A DNA stretch of 64,000 nucleotides, taken from positions 2,604,001 through 2,668,000 of the forward strand of contig NZ_LT634361.1 of the NCBI RefSeq assembly GCF_900119795.1, written 5' to 3'. The notes below the pieces were generated by a model. The model was not told the origin of the DNA. It made no database searches and saw only the letters and a program-made list of their open reading frames with translations. The position numbers were made by a program, and so were the translations under genes. This DNA comes from Tenacibaculum maritimum NCIMB 2154 (lineage in GTDB: Bacteria > Bacteroidota > Bacteroidia > Flavobacteriales > Flavobacteriaceae). This document shows, in pieces, positions 18,450 to 27,321 of this stretch; the stretch's first letter is position 1, and every line of letters begins with the position of its first letter.

Positions 18450-20363
18450 ATGAATGATATTTTTTTTAATACCAAAAAACAGGCTCTCCTTTTATATGGG
18501 CAAGGGGCTAAAACCGATGCGTATTCACTTGTTTGGAATGAAATCCCATTTAACAAAATGGTAGATTGGTATTTGAAGAAAACAAAAAAAGCTTTCTTTA
18601 AAGATGATTTTTTTTACAATTCATTTTTAACTAAACAATCTGCTGTTTGGGTTAGGGAAGCCAAAGCTATTGAATTATGGAAAAATTATCTTATACATAA
18701 TACTTCCATAGAGTTTGAATATTATGTAGCCTATAATAATCCAGATCTTTTTATTGAAGGCTATAAAGAAACATTACTTTTCTTAGATAATTCTCGATTA
18801 CTAACTTTAAAAAATGGCAAGTTACCACCAGCTGTTAAAGAGGAAATCTTAATATGGGAAAAACTTTCAGATTTGCTAAATACTACATGGAATAAAGTTT
18901 CTTGTAAAATTAAAGGTTTAAACAAGTCTAAACATGAATTTATTGTTGCCTCATGTGCTGCTTTTGAAGCGTATGTCTATAATAACAATCAAGACCCTAT
19001 TAAGTTTCAATATGGAGGTGATGTTTTAAGTATATTAATTGCTTATGCACAGTCTGAGATACAAGAAGAAACAAAAGAGCTTACATATGAAAACATCTAT
19101 CAAATTTACCTAGAAGAAGTATGGAAAAAAGAGTTTAAATCTATATTCACTTTAGTGAACGAATATGTAATTAATAAAGATATTATATATAGATATGCCT
19201 ATGAACCTAGATTAAAAGTTAAAATAAATGATATAGGTGAAATAGTAGTTTTAGAAGATGAAGTATTTAACATTAAATGGAATTATGATGCTGATAGATA
19301 TTCTTTGAATGAAAATATGTATTATAAACTTGGAGTAGAATCTTACGCAGAACATTTGGAAAAAGGACAAATTATTTTTCATAACAATAATAAATCTGAA
19401 GAGAATATTATGGGAAATGCATTGTGTAATGGAATCAAACTTGCTATTAATGATTTAGGTATGAAAGAAAAAGAAATGAAAAATAAAATTCCTTTACTTA
19501 CGGCAATTACTTTTTTACAGGGGTTAGCAACAAGAAAATATCATACATTTATAAAGCCTTTACATAATACCGCCTCAAAAAGTAAAAGTACTTATATAGA
19601 AGGAACATTATCGTTACAAAATAAAGAACTTATACTTATTTCTGATGTTGAAAATTTTCATCAAATGACAAATAATTCAGGGATAAAGTGTTCCACAGAA
19701 AATATGGAAAAGATCATATCTAATTTTTCTTTTAATTGGAAGACTAATCGGAAGATAAAAAAATTTGATCCTTTTAAATTAACTATAAATTTATGGCAAA
19801 AGCCATTTATAAAACTAGGAGGAAATATTATAGCTCCAATGTCTATTTTAACAAGTTTTGTAGGATTATATGCAATAACAGAAGCTTTATTTAAAAATTT
19901 TAAACCAGATGACGGAACTTCTATTGAAAATATATTGTGTGAATATTATAAAGACATGCCATGGGATACTAAGATTGAATTAGCAAGTGTTCAAGAAAAA
20001 GGAGATGTAGATGTTATAATGGAGGATGATTTACATATTGTTTATTTACAATTGAAACGTACTAGTCAGAAAACGAATACTTTTGAGTTAGCTAAACAAA
20101 AAAAACAAGATAAAAAAGCAATTTCTCAACTTCAATTAGCAGCAGCAACATATAAAGGTAAAAAACAAATTCATTTATGGTATGTATCGACCGCTTTGGA
20201 AGGGTTAGGAATTAAAACTAATAATGTTTTTAAGGTAGGTTATCAAGATTTACTTCATATTAGTAGGTTAAATTTATATAGTAATAAGTTAAAATCATTG
20301 GAAGGTTTTATAGAAATTGTAGAAACGGATCAGTTCTATAAAGATAATCGTAATAATAATTAA
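18450..20363 (+). CDS. 637-aa protein with a C-terminal PD-(D/E)XK-like nuclease signature
   Basis: I do not recognise the full-length family. Near the C-terminus GDVDVIMED (518-526) is followed by IVYLQLKR (Q534, K536), preceded by a helix containing IENILCEYY. This is the E-D-QxK layout of Mrr- and RecB-like nucleases. The first 500 residues show no motif I can name and no membrane segment. It is transcribed divergently from the defence operon across the palindrome at 18144-18161. A DNA-targeting defence nuclease is plausible. The sequence is AT-rich, like the fragments that follow it. Confidence 0.6.
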   Translation: MNDIFFNTKKQALLLYGQGAKTDAYSLVWNEIPFNKMVDWYLKKTKKAFFKDDFFYNSFLTKQSAVWVREAKAIELWKNYLIHNTSIEFEYYVAYNNPDLFIEGYKETLLFLDNSRLLTLKNGKLPPAVKEEILIWEKLSDLLNTTWNKVSCKIKGLNKSKHEFIVASCAAFEAYVYNNNQDPIKFQYGGDVLSILIAYAQSEIQEETKELTYENIYQIYLEEVWKKEFKSIFTLVNEYVINKDIIYRYAYEPRLKVKINDIGEIVVLEDEVFNIKWNYDADRYSLNENMYYKLGVESYAEHLEKGQIIFHNNNKSEENIMGNALCNGIKLAINDLGMKEKEMKNKIPLLTAITFLQGLATRKYHTFIKPLHNTASKSKSTYIEGTLSLQNKELILISDVENFHQMTNNSGIKCSTENMEKIISNFSFNWKTNRKIKKFDPFKLTINLWQKPFIKLGGNIIAPMSILTSFVGLYAITEALFKNFKPDDGTSIENILCEYYKDMPWDTKIELASVQEKGDVDVIMEDDLHIVYLQLKRTSQKTNTFELAKQKKQDKKAISQLQLAAATYKGKKQIHLWYVSTALEGLGIKTNNVFKVGYQDLLHISRLNLYSNKLKSLEGFIEIVETDQFYKDNRNNN

Positions 20364-20420
20364 TCACCTAGATTAATTATTATGCCCATAATGAAAAATA
20401 TCAACCCTGTTTTAAAACAT

Positions 20421-20992
20421 AAAATTCATATATTTGGATTAATAATCCCTTCGAAAAAGGGGAAGCTTACACAATGGTACATAGAGATTATAATTCTGTT
20501 AATGGTTTCTTACAAGTCTCTATATTTTCTGATAGAACAGAAATAGCTAATTATGGTGGTTTACCAGAAGGTATTACATTAAAAGACTTAAGAAGAGAAC
20601 ATAACTCTATACTACGTAATCCAGATATTGCTAAAATATGTTTTATAAGAAAGTATATAGAAATGCTTGGAAGTGGTACTTTAAGAATGATTAACGATTG
20701 TAAGAAGAATAAGTTTAAAACACCTTCTTGGAAACAAAAGAATAATATTACTACAGTTGTTTTTCCGGAACTTAAAGCTATACTTAAAAATGACGAGGGT
20801 GTAAAAAATGAACTTATTAGTATTTATGAAATTATTGAAACAACACCTAATTTAAAAACTAAAGATATAGCTAGTATAATAAATAAAGGTTTATCAACTA
20901 CAGAACGTTATCTTAAAAAGTTAAAAGATAAAGATTTTATTGAATTTGTAGGTTCTTCTAAAACTGGTGGCTACGATATTAAAAAAAATTAA
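20421..20992 (+). pseudogene. 5'-truncated AlbA/Schlafen-type ATP-binding regulator (C-terminal half)
   Basis: The open frame starts after a stop at 20420. From about 20444 it reads NNPFEKGEAYTMVHRDY, continuing into GGLPEGITLKDLRREHNSIL and MLGSGTLRMI. This matches the HATPase_c_4 region of RecG-like/AlbA_2 proteins, where the segment normally reads like REALVNALIHRDY. The AlbA_2 domain that should precede it (about 200 residues) is missing. The C-terminus keeps a winged-helix-like tail ending KTGGYDIKKN. An ATG at 20474 could express 172 residues. A remnant left by a recombination at the island edge is the simplest reading. Confidence 0.7.
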
Positions 20993-20993
20993 G

Positions 20994-21899
20994 ATGCACT
21001 TATATAACTTAAAATCCAAAGAATCAATTAGTATTCTAAAAGAGAAACCATTCAAGTTAGAAAAAGAGATACAATCCCTTTTTGAAAATAATTTAAAGGA
21101 GCTCATGAATTTACAATTGGTAAAATCTGAGTTTTCTATTAAAAACAAACGCATTGATACTTTAGCGTATGATACACAATCAAATGCATTTATAATTATT
21201 GAATATAAGCGTAATAAAAACATTAGCGTTGTTGACCAAGGGTTTACCTATTTAAGCTTAATGCTTGAAAACAAAGCGGATTTTATTATAGAATATAACG
21301 AAACTTTAAAGCAACATTTAAAACGTACCGATGTAGATTGGAGTCAAACAAGGGTCGTTTTTGTTTCAACGAGTTTTACAGAAAATCAAAAAACAGCCAC
21401 CAATTTTAAAGATATTGCTATTGAATTGTGGGAAGTAAAACGTTATGAAAACAATTTAATTAGCGTAAACCAAATAAAGAAAAGTAAATCAGCAGAGAGT
21501 ATAAAACCCATAACAGCTAGCAATACACAATTAGAAGCAGTTACCAAAGAAATCAAAGTTTATACCGAAGAATTTCATTTAGATGGTTATCCAGATAAAG
21601 TGAAAGAACTTTACGAAACCTATAAGGAAGCTATTTTACATCTAGCGGACGATATAGAATTAGTCCCTAAAAAATTATACATCGCTTTTAAAAAGGATAA
21701 AAACATAGCTGATATTGTTACACTTAAAAAAGGGATTAAATTATTTATCAACTTACCAAAGGGCAAACTAGAAGATCCTAAAAACTTAATGCGTGATGTA
21801 TCAAATACAGGACATTGGGGGAATGGCGATTATGAATTAATGATAACGAATACTGATATATTAGAATATGTTTTGTATTTAATCAAACAGGCAATATAG
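20994..21899 (+). CDS. NucS/DUF91-like endonuclease fold protein with DUF5655 tail
   Basis: The 301-residue protein has an N-terminal restriction-endonuclease-like region with D55 in RIDTLAYD and E70-Y-K72 in FIIIEYKRNK. The C-terminal part (about 195-300, with LVPKKLYIAFKKDKNIADIV) matches the DUF5655/COG3586 predicted transport family. I chose the ATG at 20994, one base after the upstream stop; an in-frame GTG at 20967 would overlap the previous frame. Proteins of this type are widespread in Bacteroidota accessory regions. A nuclease role in nucleic-acid turnover or defence is likely but unproven. Confidence 0.75.
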   Translation: MHLYNLKSKESISILKEKPFKLEKEIQSLFENNLKELMNLQLVKSEFSIKNKRIDTLAYDTQSNAFIIIEYKRNKNISVVDQGFTYLSLMLENKADFIIEYNETLKQHLKRTDVDWSQTRVVFVSTSFTENQKTATNFKDIAIELWEVKRYENNLISVNQIKKSKSAESIKPITASNTQLEAVTKEIKVYTEEFHLDGYPDKVKELYETYKEAILHLADDIELVPKKLYIAFKKDKNIADIVTLKKGIKLFINLPKGKLEDPKNLMRDVSNTGHWGNGDYELMITNTDILEYVLYLIKQAI

Positions 21900-21939
21900 C
21901 TTAGAATACGGTACTACAAAGTGTATCTGCTTAAAATAT

Positions 21940-21974
21940 CAGGGGTTGATTATTTATAATATACCCCTGCTTTT
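21940..21974 (+). terminator. Probable terminator after the DUF5655 gene
   Basis: CAGGGGT (21940-21946) pairs with ACCCCTG (21963-21969) around an AT-rich loop and is followed by CTTTT. The T-run is short, so termination may be partial. Confidence 0.45.
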
Positions 21975-22179
21975 AAATAGTGCTAAAAATCAATTCTTCA
22001 CAAAGACCATGCGCGCAAAACGGTAAAAAAGACCTTTTTTAGCTCTATAAAATACCGGACTCCCAATTTTTATTTTTAAAAATCTTCACAGGATTTATGC
22101 TAATTTATATTTATTTGTCGATTTTTGAAATCCCCTAAAAAGGAAAAAACTATAATTAAAAACCTTATAAAAAACAATT

Positions 22180-23037
22180 ATGTTTAATATTCATCCATTA
22201 AACGAAAGTGTCGTTCGTAATTTCAACAAAATCACCTACCGTTTACTGCTCTTTCCGTTTGCATTATTATGCTTATTGAGTATTTTCTTTATTGCATCGT
22301 CAAACGATAGCAACTATGTCAACCATTATATGTATTTTCAAAAAGAAGCCTTTTTATATCTAAATAACAAACTAGCTACTTTTCCTGATATCGCATTTAA
22401 TACAACCCAATTGGGTGATGTACTCATTTCTTTTCCCCTACTAACTATTTTTATAATATATGCCCCTAAGCTTTGGGAAGCGCTCTTCACAGCCTCCCTC
22501 CTTTCATTAGTGATATCTGCTAGCTTCAAAAAAATATTTTCCATACCAAGACCCGCCGCCGTATTTGATCATGATAGCTTTGTTATTTTAGGAAAAACAT
22601 TAACAGGAAGTACCTCTTTTCCTTCTGGGCATTCCATTGCTACTTTTGTAGTAATCACAGTATTATTATTTGCCTTTATGCCTCAAAAAAATAGCACAAA
22701 ACTCCTTTGGTCAATAAGTTTAATAGCATTGGGCTTGTTCATTGCTTCTTCAAGAGTTGCCGTAGGAGCACATTATCCTTTTGATGTGGTTGTAGGAAGT
22801 ATACTCGGCTATATGATTGCCATTATAGGCATCAAACTCAATGCTAAAATAAATGGATTCATTTGGATTAAAAATCGCCGATACTATCCTTTTTTTATGC
22901 TTATTTTTATAATTTTAATGTTTTTAATCGGTCATAAAATAATTAAAAATAACATCCCTATATATTACATTTCATTCCTTTCACTAACCATTTCATTATA
23001 CACAATAACAAGTTCTTATGTTAAGAAAAAAAATTAA
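22180..23037 (+). CDS. PAP2-family membrane phosphatase, probably a lipid A phosphatase
   Basis: The 285-residue membrane protein has the three PAP2 motifs: KKIFSIPRP (117-125), PSGH (148-151) and SRVAVGAHYPFD (191-202), with the catalytic histidines H151 and H198 present. Six or so hydrophobic segments surround them. It overlaps the following EptA-like gene by 20 bp. The same pairing, LpxE then EptA, removes the lipid A 1-phosphate and replaces it with phosphoethanolamine in Helicobacter pylori. Lipid A as substrate is therefore the best inference; undecaprenyl pyrophosphate is the alternative. Confidence 0.85.
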   Translation: MFNIHPLNESVVRNFNKITYRLLLFPFALLCLLSIFFIASSNDSNYVNHYMYFQKEAFLYLNNKLATFPDIAFNTTQLGDVLISFPLLTIFIIYAPKLWEALFTASLLSLVISASFKKIFSIPRPAAVFDHDSFVILGKTLTGSTSFPSGHSIATFVVITVLLFAFMPQKNSTKLLWSISLIALGLFIASSRVAVGAHYPFDVVVGSILGYMIAIIGIKLNAKINGFIWIKNRRYYPFFMLIFIILMFLIGHKIIKNNIPIYYISFLSLTISLYTITSSYVKKKN

Positions 23038-24547
23038 ACTATATTATTTTGCGCTCATTATTAGCCTTCTCAACTTGATTTTATATCATTTTGCTTTTTA
23101 TCAATTCATTGTCAATCATATTGAAGTTGCAAGCTTAAATGGTATGGTATTGCTCATAAGCTTAACCTTATTGGCTATTGTGTTGAATGCCTTGGTATTT
23201 TATATAGGACTCTTTTTATTGGGGATTGTAGGAAAATGGCTCTTGGTACTCTTTTTTAATACCAATGCCATTGCTTTGTATTTTATAAATACCTATGGTG
23301 TGATTATAGACAAAACAATGATTGGTAACATCCTCAATACACGTTTTGAAGAATCTAGCAGCTTCTTTTCTCTTCCGTTAATTTTATATGTTCTTTTTTT
23401 GGGCATTATTCCTAGTGTCTTTCTTTTTAGATTCACAATCATCTCTGTAAAAATCAAACAGTTTTCCTTTCATGTACTCGCAGCATTATTTTTTTTACTA
23501 ACGCTTGCTTTTGCCAATGCTTCTAATTGGTTGTGGATTGATAAACATTCAAAAACTTTAGGTGCTATTGTAATGCCTTGGTCATATGTAGTAAATACAA
23601 TTAGGTTTTTTCAACATCAAAGTGAAAAAAATAAAACCCAAATTTTATTACCCAATGCTACTCTCAAAAACAATACAAAATCTATTGTTGTGCTTGTGAT
23701 TGGTGAATCTGCCAGAAGTGCTAATTTTTCATTATATGGTTACCATAAAAAAACCAATCCCATACTTTCTACAATAAAAGACCTTCATGTATATCCTGCA
23801 AAATCAGCCGCTACCTATACCACTGCTGGTGTTAAGGCTATTTTAGATCATAAAGAAACAAACCAACTGTATGAAATCTTACCTAATTATTTAGATAGAA
23901 ATGGAGTAGCTGTTATTTGGCGAACTACCAATTGGGGAGAACCTACGGTTAAAGCTAAAAATTATGCGAATAAAGAGGCATTAAGGGCTGCTTGTAAAAA
24001 ACCAACGTGTTTGTATGATGAGGTATTATTACATGATTTGAAAACCGAAATACAAAATACTAAAAAAGATAAGATTTTTGTGGTGCTGCATACAAGTACG
24101 AGTCATGGACCTACTTATTTTAAGAAATATCCAGCGCAATTTAATCAATTTACTCCTGTATGTAAAAGTGTAGTATTGGCGGATTGTAGTCAAGAAGAAT
24201 TAATCAATGCTTATGACAATACCATTCTTTATACTGATTATATACTGGCCAATGTAATTAAGGAACTAAGGCAGTTAGATGATTATCAAACCACTATGCT
24301 GTATGTTTCCGATCATGGGGAGTCTTTAGGCGAAAAAAACTTATACATGCATGGAATACCTATGGCCATTGCTCCTAAAGAACAAGTTGAAATACCTTTT
24401 ATTGCTTGGAGTGCTACTGATAGTATCGTGTTTAAAGAGCCTTATGAGGTTTCTCAATACCATGTTTTTCATAGTGTTCTTGATTTATTAGCTATTGACA
24501 GCCCTATTTATAATGAGCAAATGAGTATTGTCAAAAAAAATAATTGA
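23018..24547 (+). CDS. eptA: EptA-like phosphoethanolamine transferase (lipid A)
   Basis: The 509-residue inner-membrane protein has about five N-terminal membrane segments, then a periplasmic alkaline-phosphatase-fold domain. It shows VIGESARSANFSLYGY (E230), the nucleophile region SAATYTTAG (263-271) and VSDHGESLGEKNLYMHG. EptA/MCR enzymes normally read SCGTATA around the threonine; here the cysteine is replaced by alanine, so one structural disulphide is lost. Other cysteines remain. It should transfer phosphoethanolamine from phosphatidylethanolamine to lipid A, lowering negative charge and sensitivity to cationic peptides. It is coupled to the PAP2 gene. Confidence 0.88.
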   Translation: MLRKKIKLYYFALIISLLNLILYHFAFYQFIVNHIEVASLNGMVLLISLTLLAIVLNALVFYIGLFLLGIVGKWLLVLFFNTNAIALYFINTYGVIIDKTMIGNILNTRFEESSSFFSLPLILYVLFLGIIPSVFLFRFTIISVKIKQFSFHVLAALFFLLTLAFANASNWLWIDKHSKTLGAIVMPWSYVVNTIRFFQHQSEKNKTQILLPNATLKNNTKSIVVLVIGESARSANFSLYGYHKKTNPILSTIKDLHVYPAKSAATYTTAGVKAILDHKETNQLYEILPNYLDRNGVAVIWRTTNWGEPTVKAKNYANKEALRAACKKPTCLYDEVLLHDLKTEIQNTKKDKIFVVLHTSTSHGPTYFKKYPAQFNQFTPVCKSVVLADCSQEELINAYDNTILYTDYILANVIKELRQLDDYQTTMLYVSDHGESLGEKNLYMHGIPMAIAPKEQVEIPFIAWSATDSIVFKEPYEVSQYHVFHSVLDLLAIDSPIYNEQMSIVKKNN

Positions 24548-24752
24548 TTGGTGCTGCTTTATAGCAGCATTGCATGTATAAAGGTTTGTAAAAATAGAAG
24601 GGGGAGGTATTTTTTTTATTTTTCTCTTTTAAAAAGGAGCTTTACAATACCTTAACGCCAAAAAACAGCTCAAAATCAACAATTTAACATACAGTCCTTT
24701 TTCTTTTGTTAAAAACAATAAAAAAAATTAGGAATACTTATTTTTTTTGTTG

Positions 24753-24760
24753 TATATTTG
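24753..24760 (+). promoter_or_regulatory. -7 box of small RNA unit 1
   Basis: TATATTTG matches TAnnTTTG and sits 4 bases before the first 83-bp unit, as expected for a transcript starting near 24765. The bases upstream also resemble those before unit 2 (AAAAAAATTAGG is shared). Confidence 0.6.
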
Positions 24761-24764
24761 TACC

Positions 24765-24843
24765 AGTTATTCGGAGATATCCGAATACACTTTTTCTTTT
24801 TCATAGCAATTTTCCCGCTCAATTCTTTTGAGTGGGTTTTTTT
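24765..24843 (+). ncRNA. Putative small RNA, unit 1 of a duplicated pair
   Basis: The unit contains a perfect 8-bp hairpin, TATTCGGA-GATA-TCCGAATA (24768-24787), a pyrimidine-rich linker, and a 9-bp terminator stem, CCCGCTCAA with TTGAGTGGG (24814-24836, one G-U pair), followed by seven T residues. There is no usable reading frame. With its own -7 box it looks like an independent transcript of about 79 bases. The family is unknown to me. Confidence 0.6.
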
Positions 24844-24928
24844 ATGCTTTTAGCCTAGCTCCCCTTCCTACCACATAATAACTTTATTTTTTTTCTAAAA
24901 AAATTAGGTTTTACTATTTTTTATTTCG

Positions 24929-24936
24929 TATATTTG
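24929..24936 (+). promoter_or_regulatory. -7 box of small RNA unit 2
   Basis: TATATTTG again matches TAnnTTTG and has the same 4-base spacing to the repeated unit as in copy 1. Confidence 0.6.
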
Positions 24937-24940
24937 CCTT

Positions 24941-25019
24941 AGTTATTCGGAGATATCCGAATACACTTTTTCTTTTTCATAGCAATTTTCCCGCTCAATT
25001 TTTTTGAGTGGGTTTTTTT
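24941..25019 (+). ncRNA. Putative small RNA, unit 2 of a duplicated pair
   Basis: This copy is identical to unit 1 over 83 bases except for one C-to-T change in the loop of the terminator hairpin. The first hairpin is at 24944-24963 and the terminator stem at 24990-25012. The two copies start 176 bp apart. The spacer between them has diverged while both hairpins and the promoter box are preserved. Confidence 0.6.
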
Positions 25020-25138
25020 ATGCCTTTTATTCAAATTACAACAATCACTATGGTGGAGTTTTCCCATAAATTTTAGTAAGGAACTTTATTTTTTATTGAA
25101 GTATTTAGTAACCTCGCTGTCATGGTATCCCTCCTACT

Positions 25139-25640
25139 TTAAGAAGGATCTTTTGCTTTTTGACTCCTTTTTTCTGTACAAACTTTTAAACTACCCTCAA
25201 AAAGTTTGTACAAATTTTCACCTCCATCTTCACAATTATCAAAATCTGAAAAATATTTTTTATTACCTACTAGAATTTTAGCGAAGTGAAATTTATCCAT
25301 AGCGTTAATTATTTTTTGGTCAGTCTTTTTTTCCCACTTATATATAGTATCAACACTCTTGCCATTAACATGTTCTGAACTTGGAAAACACGAACCTTCA
25401 GAAAAGCAACTTCCAGTAGTGGTTATCAAAAACCTCTTCATATTTTACCTCAAACCAATTTTGATGAACAGGCTCGGCATCCATAGCTATATAAAAAGGA
25501 CTGGTTTTTCCTTCGGCTTTGTTTAAGGCGTCTTTGTAGCTTTTATCGGTATGATTGTTAGAAGATGCTAATTTTATTTTACAAATAGCGTGGTTTTCGA
25601 AATCTTTAGCATTAATTATAACATCTTGTATTTTATTTAA
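25139..25640 (-). pseudogene. Decayed orphan toxin module 4 (M15-like peptidase fragment)
   Basis: Read from 25640 leftwards, the frame encodes NAKDFENHAICKIKLAS and then the shared linker GKTSPFYIAMDAEP...FEVKYEEVFDN, stopping soon after. A different frame then carries SEGSCFPSSEHVNGKSVDT, which matches the metal-binding SxHxxG region of the neighbouring M15-like modules. The middle of the toxin domain is deleted and the join is out of frame. The homology begins right at the stop of the 191-aa lipoprotein gene. This is a dead copy at the far end of the effector cassette array. Confidence 0.75.
25175..25212. repeat. TGTACA hairpin repeat, left edge of the effector array
   Basis: TGTACAAACTTTT (25175-25187) and AAAAGTTTGTACA (25200-25212) form a perfect 13-bp inverted repeat around a 12-base spacer. 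Related hairpins recur at 31877-32040 on the other side of the array. Confidence 0.8.
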
Positions 25641-26212
25641 TCCGAAGTAAAACTGTCTATTTCTTTGATAGTACTAATTAATTTCTCCTGTTTTAATAAT
25701 AATTCTTTTTGAGAAAAATCTTGATTTTTTAAATAAATTGTTTCACTTTTTTTTAACAAAAAAGTGTCTATATAAGATACAGTTTCTGATTCATCTTTAG
25801 TGTCATACTTTGTTCTTTTTTCAACTACAAAAAAAGCTTTATTTAAACTATCCTTATAAATAATGAATGTATTAGAAACTCTAAAATCTTTGTCATAAAA
25901 ACTGGTCGTGTACTCTATCTTTTTTTCTTTTGTTTCCATATCTTCTAAAACTTCAATAAAAACTGTCTTATCGTCTTTTATAAAATCCCCACCACCATTT
26001 GGCTCAAGAGTTTCAGATATATCAATTTTTTTAGCTCTATCAATAAATTCATTAATAAAGAAATCTTTTGCTTTTTTATTAAGTACTATTAACGAGTCTT
26101 CGGTAATTAAACTTTTATCCAGAGTTAATGAATTTATATCAGTTCTTTTCTTAAATTTACAATTAAATAGTAATACCAACAGTGTAAGTAATATATATTT
26201 TTTCATCTGCAT
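25637..26212 (-). CDS. Putative immunity lipoprotein for orphan module 3 (191 aa)
   Basis: The N-terminus MQMKKYILLTLLVLLFNCKF is a lipoprotein signal with the lipobox cysteine near residue 18. An ATG at 26206 is an alternative start. The mature part is charged and unrecognised. It follows the M15-like module 3 by 7 bp, and the array alternates toxin module and lipoprotein throughout. An envelope-anchored immunity protein against a cell-wall peptidase fits this. The function is inferred only from position and export. Confidence 0.65.
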   Translation of the reverse strand: MQMKKYILLTLLVLLFNCKFKKRTDINSLTLDKSLITEDSLIVLNKKAKDFFINEFIDRAKKIDISETLEPNGGGDFIKDDKTVFIEVLEDMETKEKKIEYTTSFYDKDFRVSNTFIIYKDSLNKAFFVVEKRTKYDTKDESETVSYIDTFLLKKSETIYLKNQDFSQKELLLKQEKLISTIKEIDSFTSD

Positions 26213-26219
26213 AATTTAA

Positions 26220-27157
26220 TTATTTAAAATTAACTTTGAACTGTCTAGAATGTAGATGGTGGTGATGACCACTTAAATGGTCGCACTTTTTGAGGAGTTG
26301 CTTTTCTTTTTGCTCTTTCTTTAACTCGAATTTATAACTGTAAAATTTTGGCCAACCAAATTTCACAAAAGCATCAATTAACTTTTCCTGTCTTGTTATA
26401 TCTAATTTTTTTGCACCCTCTACAGTATCTATATGAAGACTTGCTCCTGTTTTATCCTTTCTAAAATATCTAAAATCTCCGTGTTTACCATTAACATGTG
26501 TTTTACTAGGGAAGCCATGATTATCTTTACTAGTAAAACCAACTATAACTATATCCTTATATCCAACTCTTGCTATCGCTCCTAAAATACAAGCAAATGC
26601 ATTTGGATGAATATAGGGTCTTGTTCCATCTGATTTAAGACTAAACTTCAAATTAACACCTTCATTATTATAGTCTTTACTAGATATCTTTATCAAAGGT
26701 GTTTTCTTTCCTGTTTTTACATATTTTCGAATTTTACCTGCTTCTTTTCCTTCTTTAGTACCTTCTATTACTATTTTATCATTATAAGTATACTTATTTC
26801 TTTTGTTACTTATTATTTGCTTTTTTGTATATCCTGAAGGAACTGAAGTAGTGGTTTTACCATTTTTATATTCATCAACCTCAATAATATCATAAGTATC
26901 TTTCAAATCATGTTTTTTACCATCCTTATCGTAGTAGACATATTTTACTTTAGCCTTATCTTTTAAATCTACTTTATCTATCTTTCCATTATAATAATGT
27001 AGGCTTCCCCTATTTCGGCTACTTCCTTACTCTTCAACTCAAACCAATTCCCTTCACCATAGTACCAAAGGTTGGGTCTATTATCAAAAACTTCTTCATA
27101 AAATACTTCATACCAACTTTGGTCGGCAGGTTCGGCATCCATAGCTATATAAAAAAA
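26220..27157 (-). pseudogene. Orphan toxin module 3, M15-like peptidase, frameshifted after the linker
   Basis: From 27157 leftwards the shared linker reads MDAEPADQSWYEVFYEEVFD and GEGNWFELKSKEVAE, then runs into a stop. One frame over, the homology resumes with SLHYYNGKIDKVDLKDKAKV and continues through FPSKTHVNGKHGDFRYFRKD to HHHHLHSRQ at the end. H and D of the SxHxxGxxxD motif and the final HxH are kept. The frameshift lies at about 27000-27020. The distal 228 residues could still be read from an ATG at 26906 but would lack the linker. Its linker is more diverged than those of modules 1 and 2. Confidence 0.75.
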
Positions 27158-27321
27158 TGTTTTCTGTAATTTATTTAATAATTTCTTAGACTAATTTTTC
27201 TATTTATTTTAGCTATTGTTAATTCAAGATAATTTTATGTAATCAGTTTTAAAAACTAACCTTATAACAAGCGATTTAAATGTTTAAAATTTATGCTAAA
27301 CCTATACTCATTTAACAATAC

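Larger units (their letters stand above)
24765..25023 (+). repeat. Tandem duplication of an 83-bp unit
   Basis: Copies at 24765-24847 and 24941-25023 match at 82 of 83 positions by direct comparison. They include the transcript-like part and the bases after the terminator. Confidence 0.9.

Noticed and set aside
21900-22179. Second attachment site (repeat of the ssrA 3' end) marking the right end of the island
   Set aside because: I looked for CTCGGCGTCTCC-like sequence here and found none. No integrase is present either.
24551-24569. Terminator of the eptA gene
   Set aside because: TGCTGC-TTTATA-GCAGCA forms a small stem but no T-run follows, so I do not list it as a terminator.
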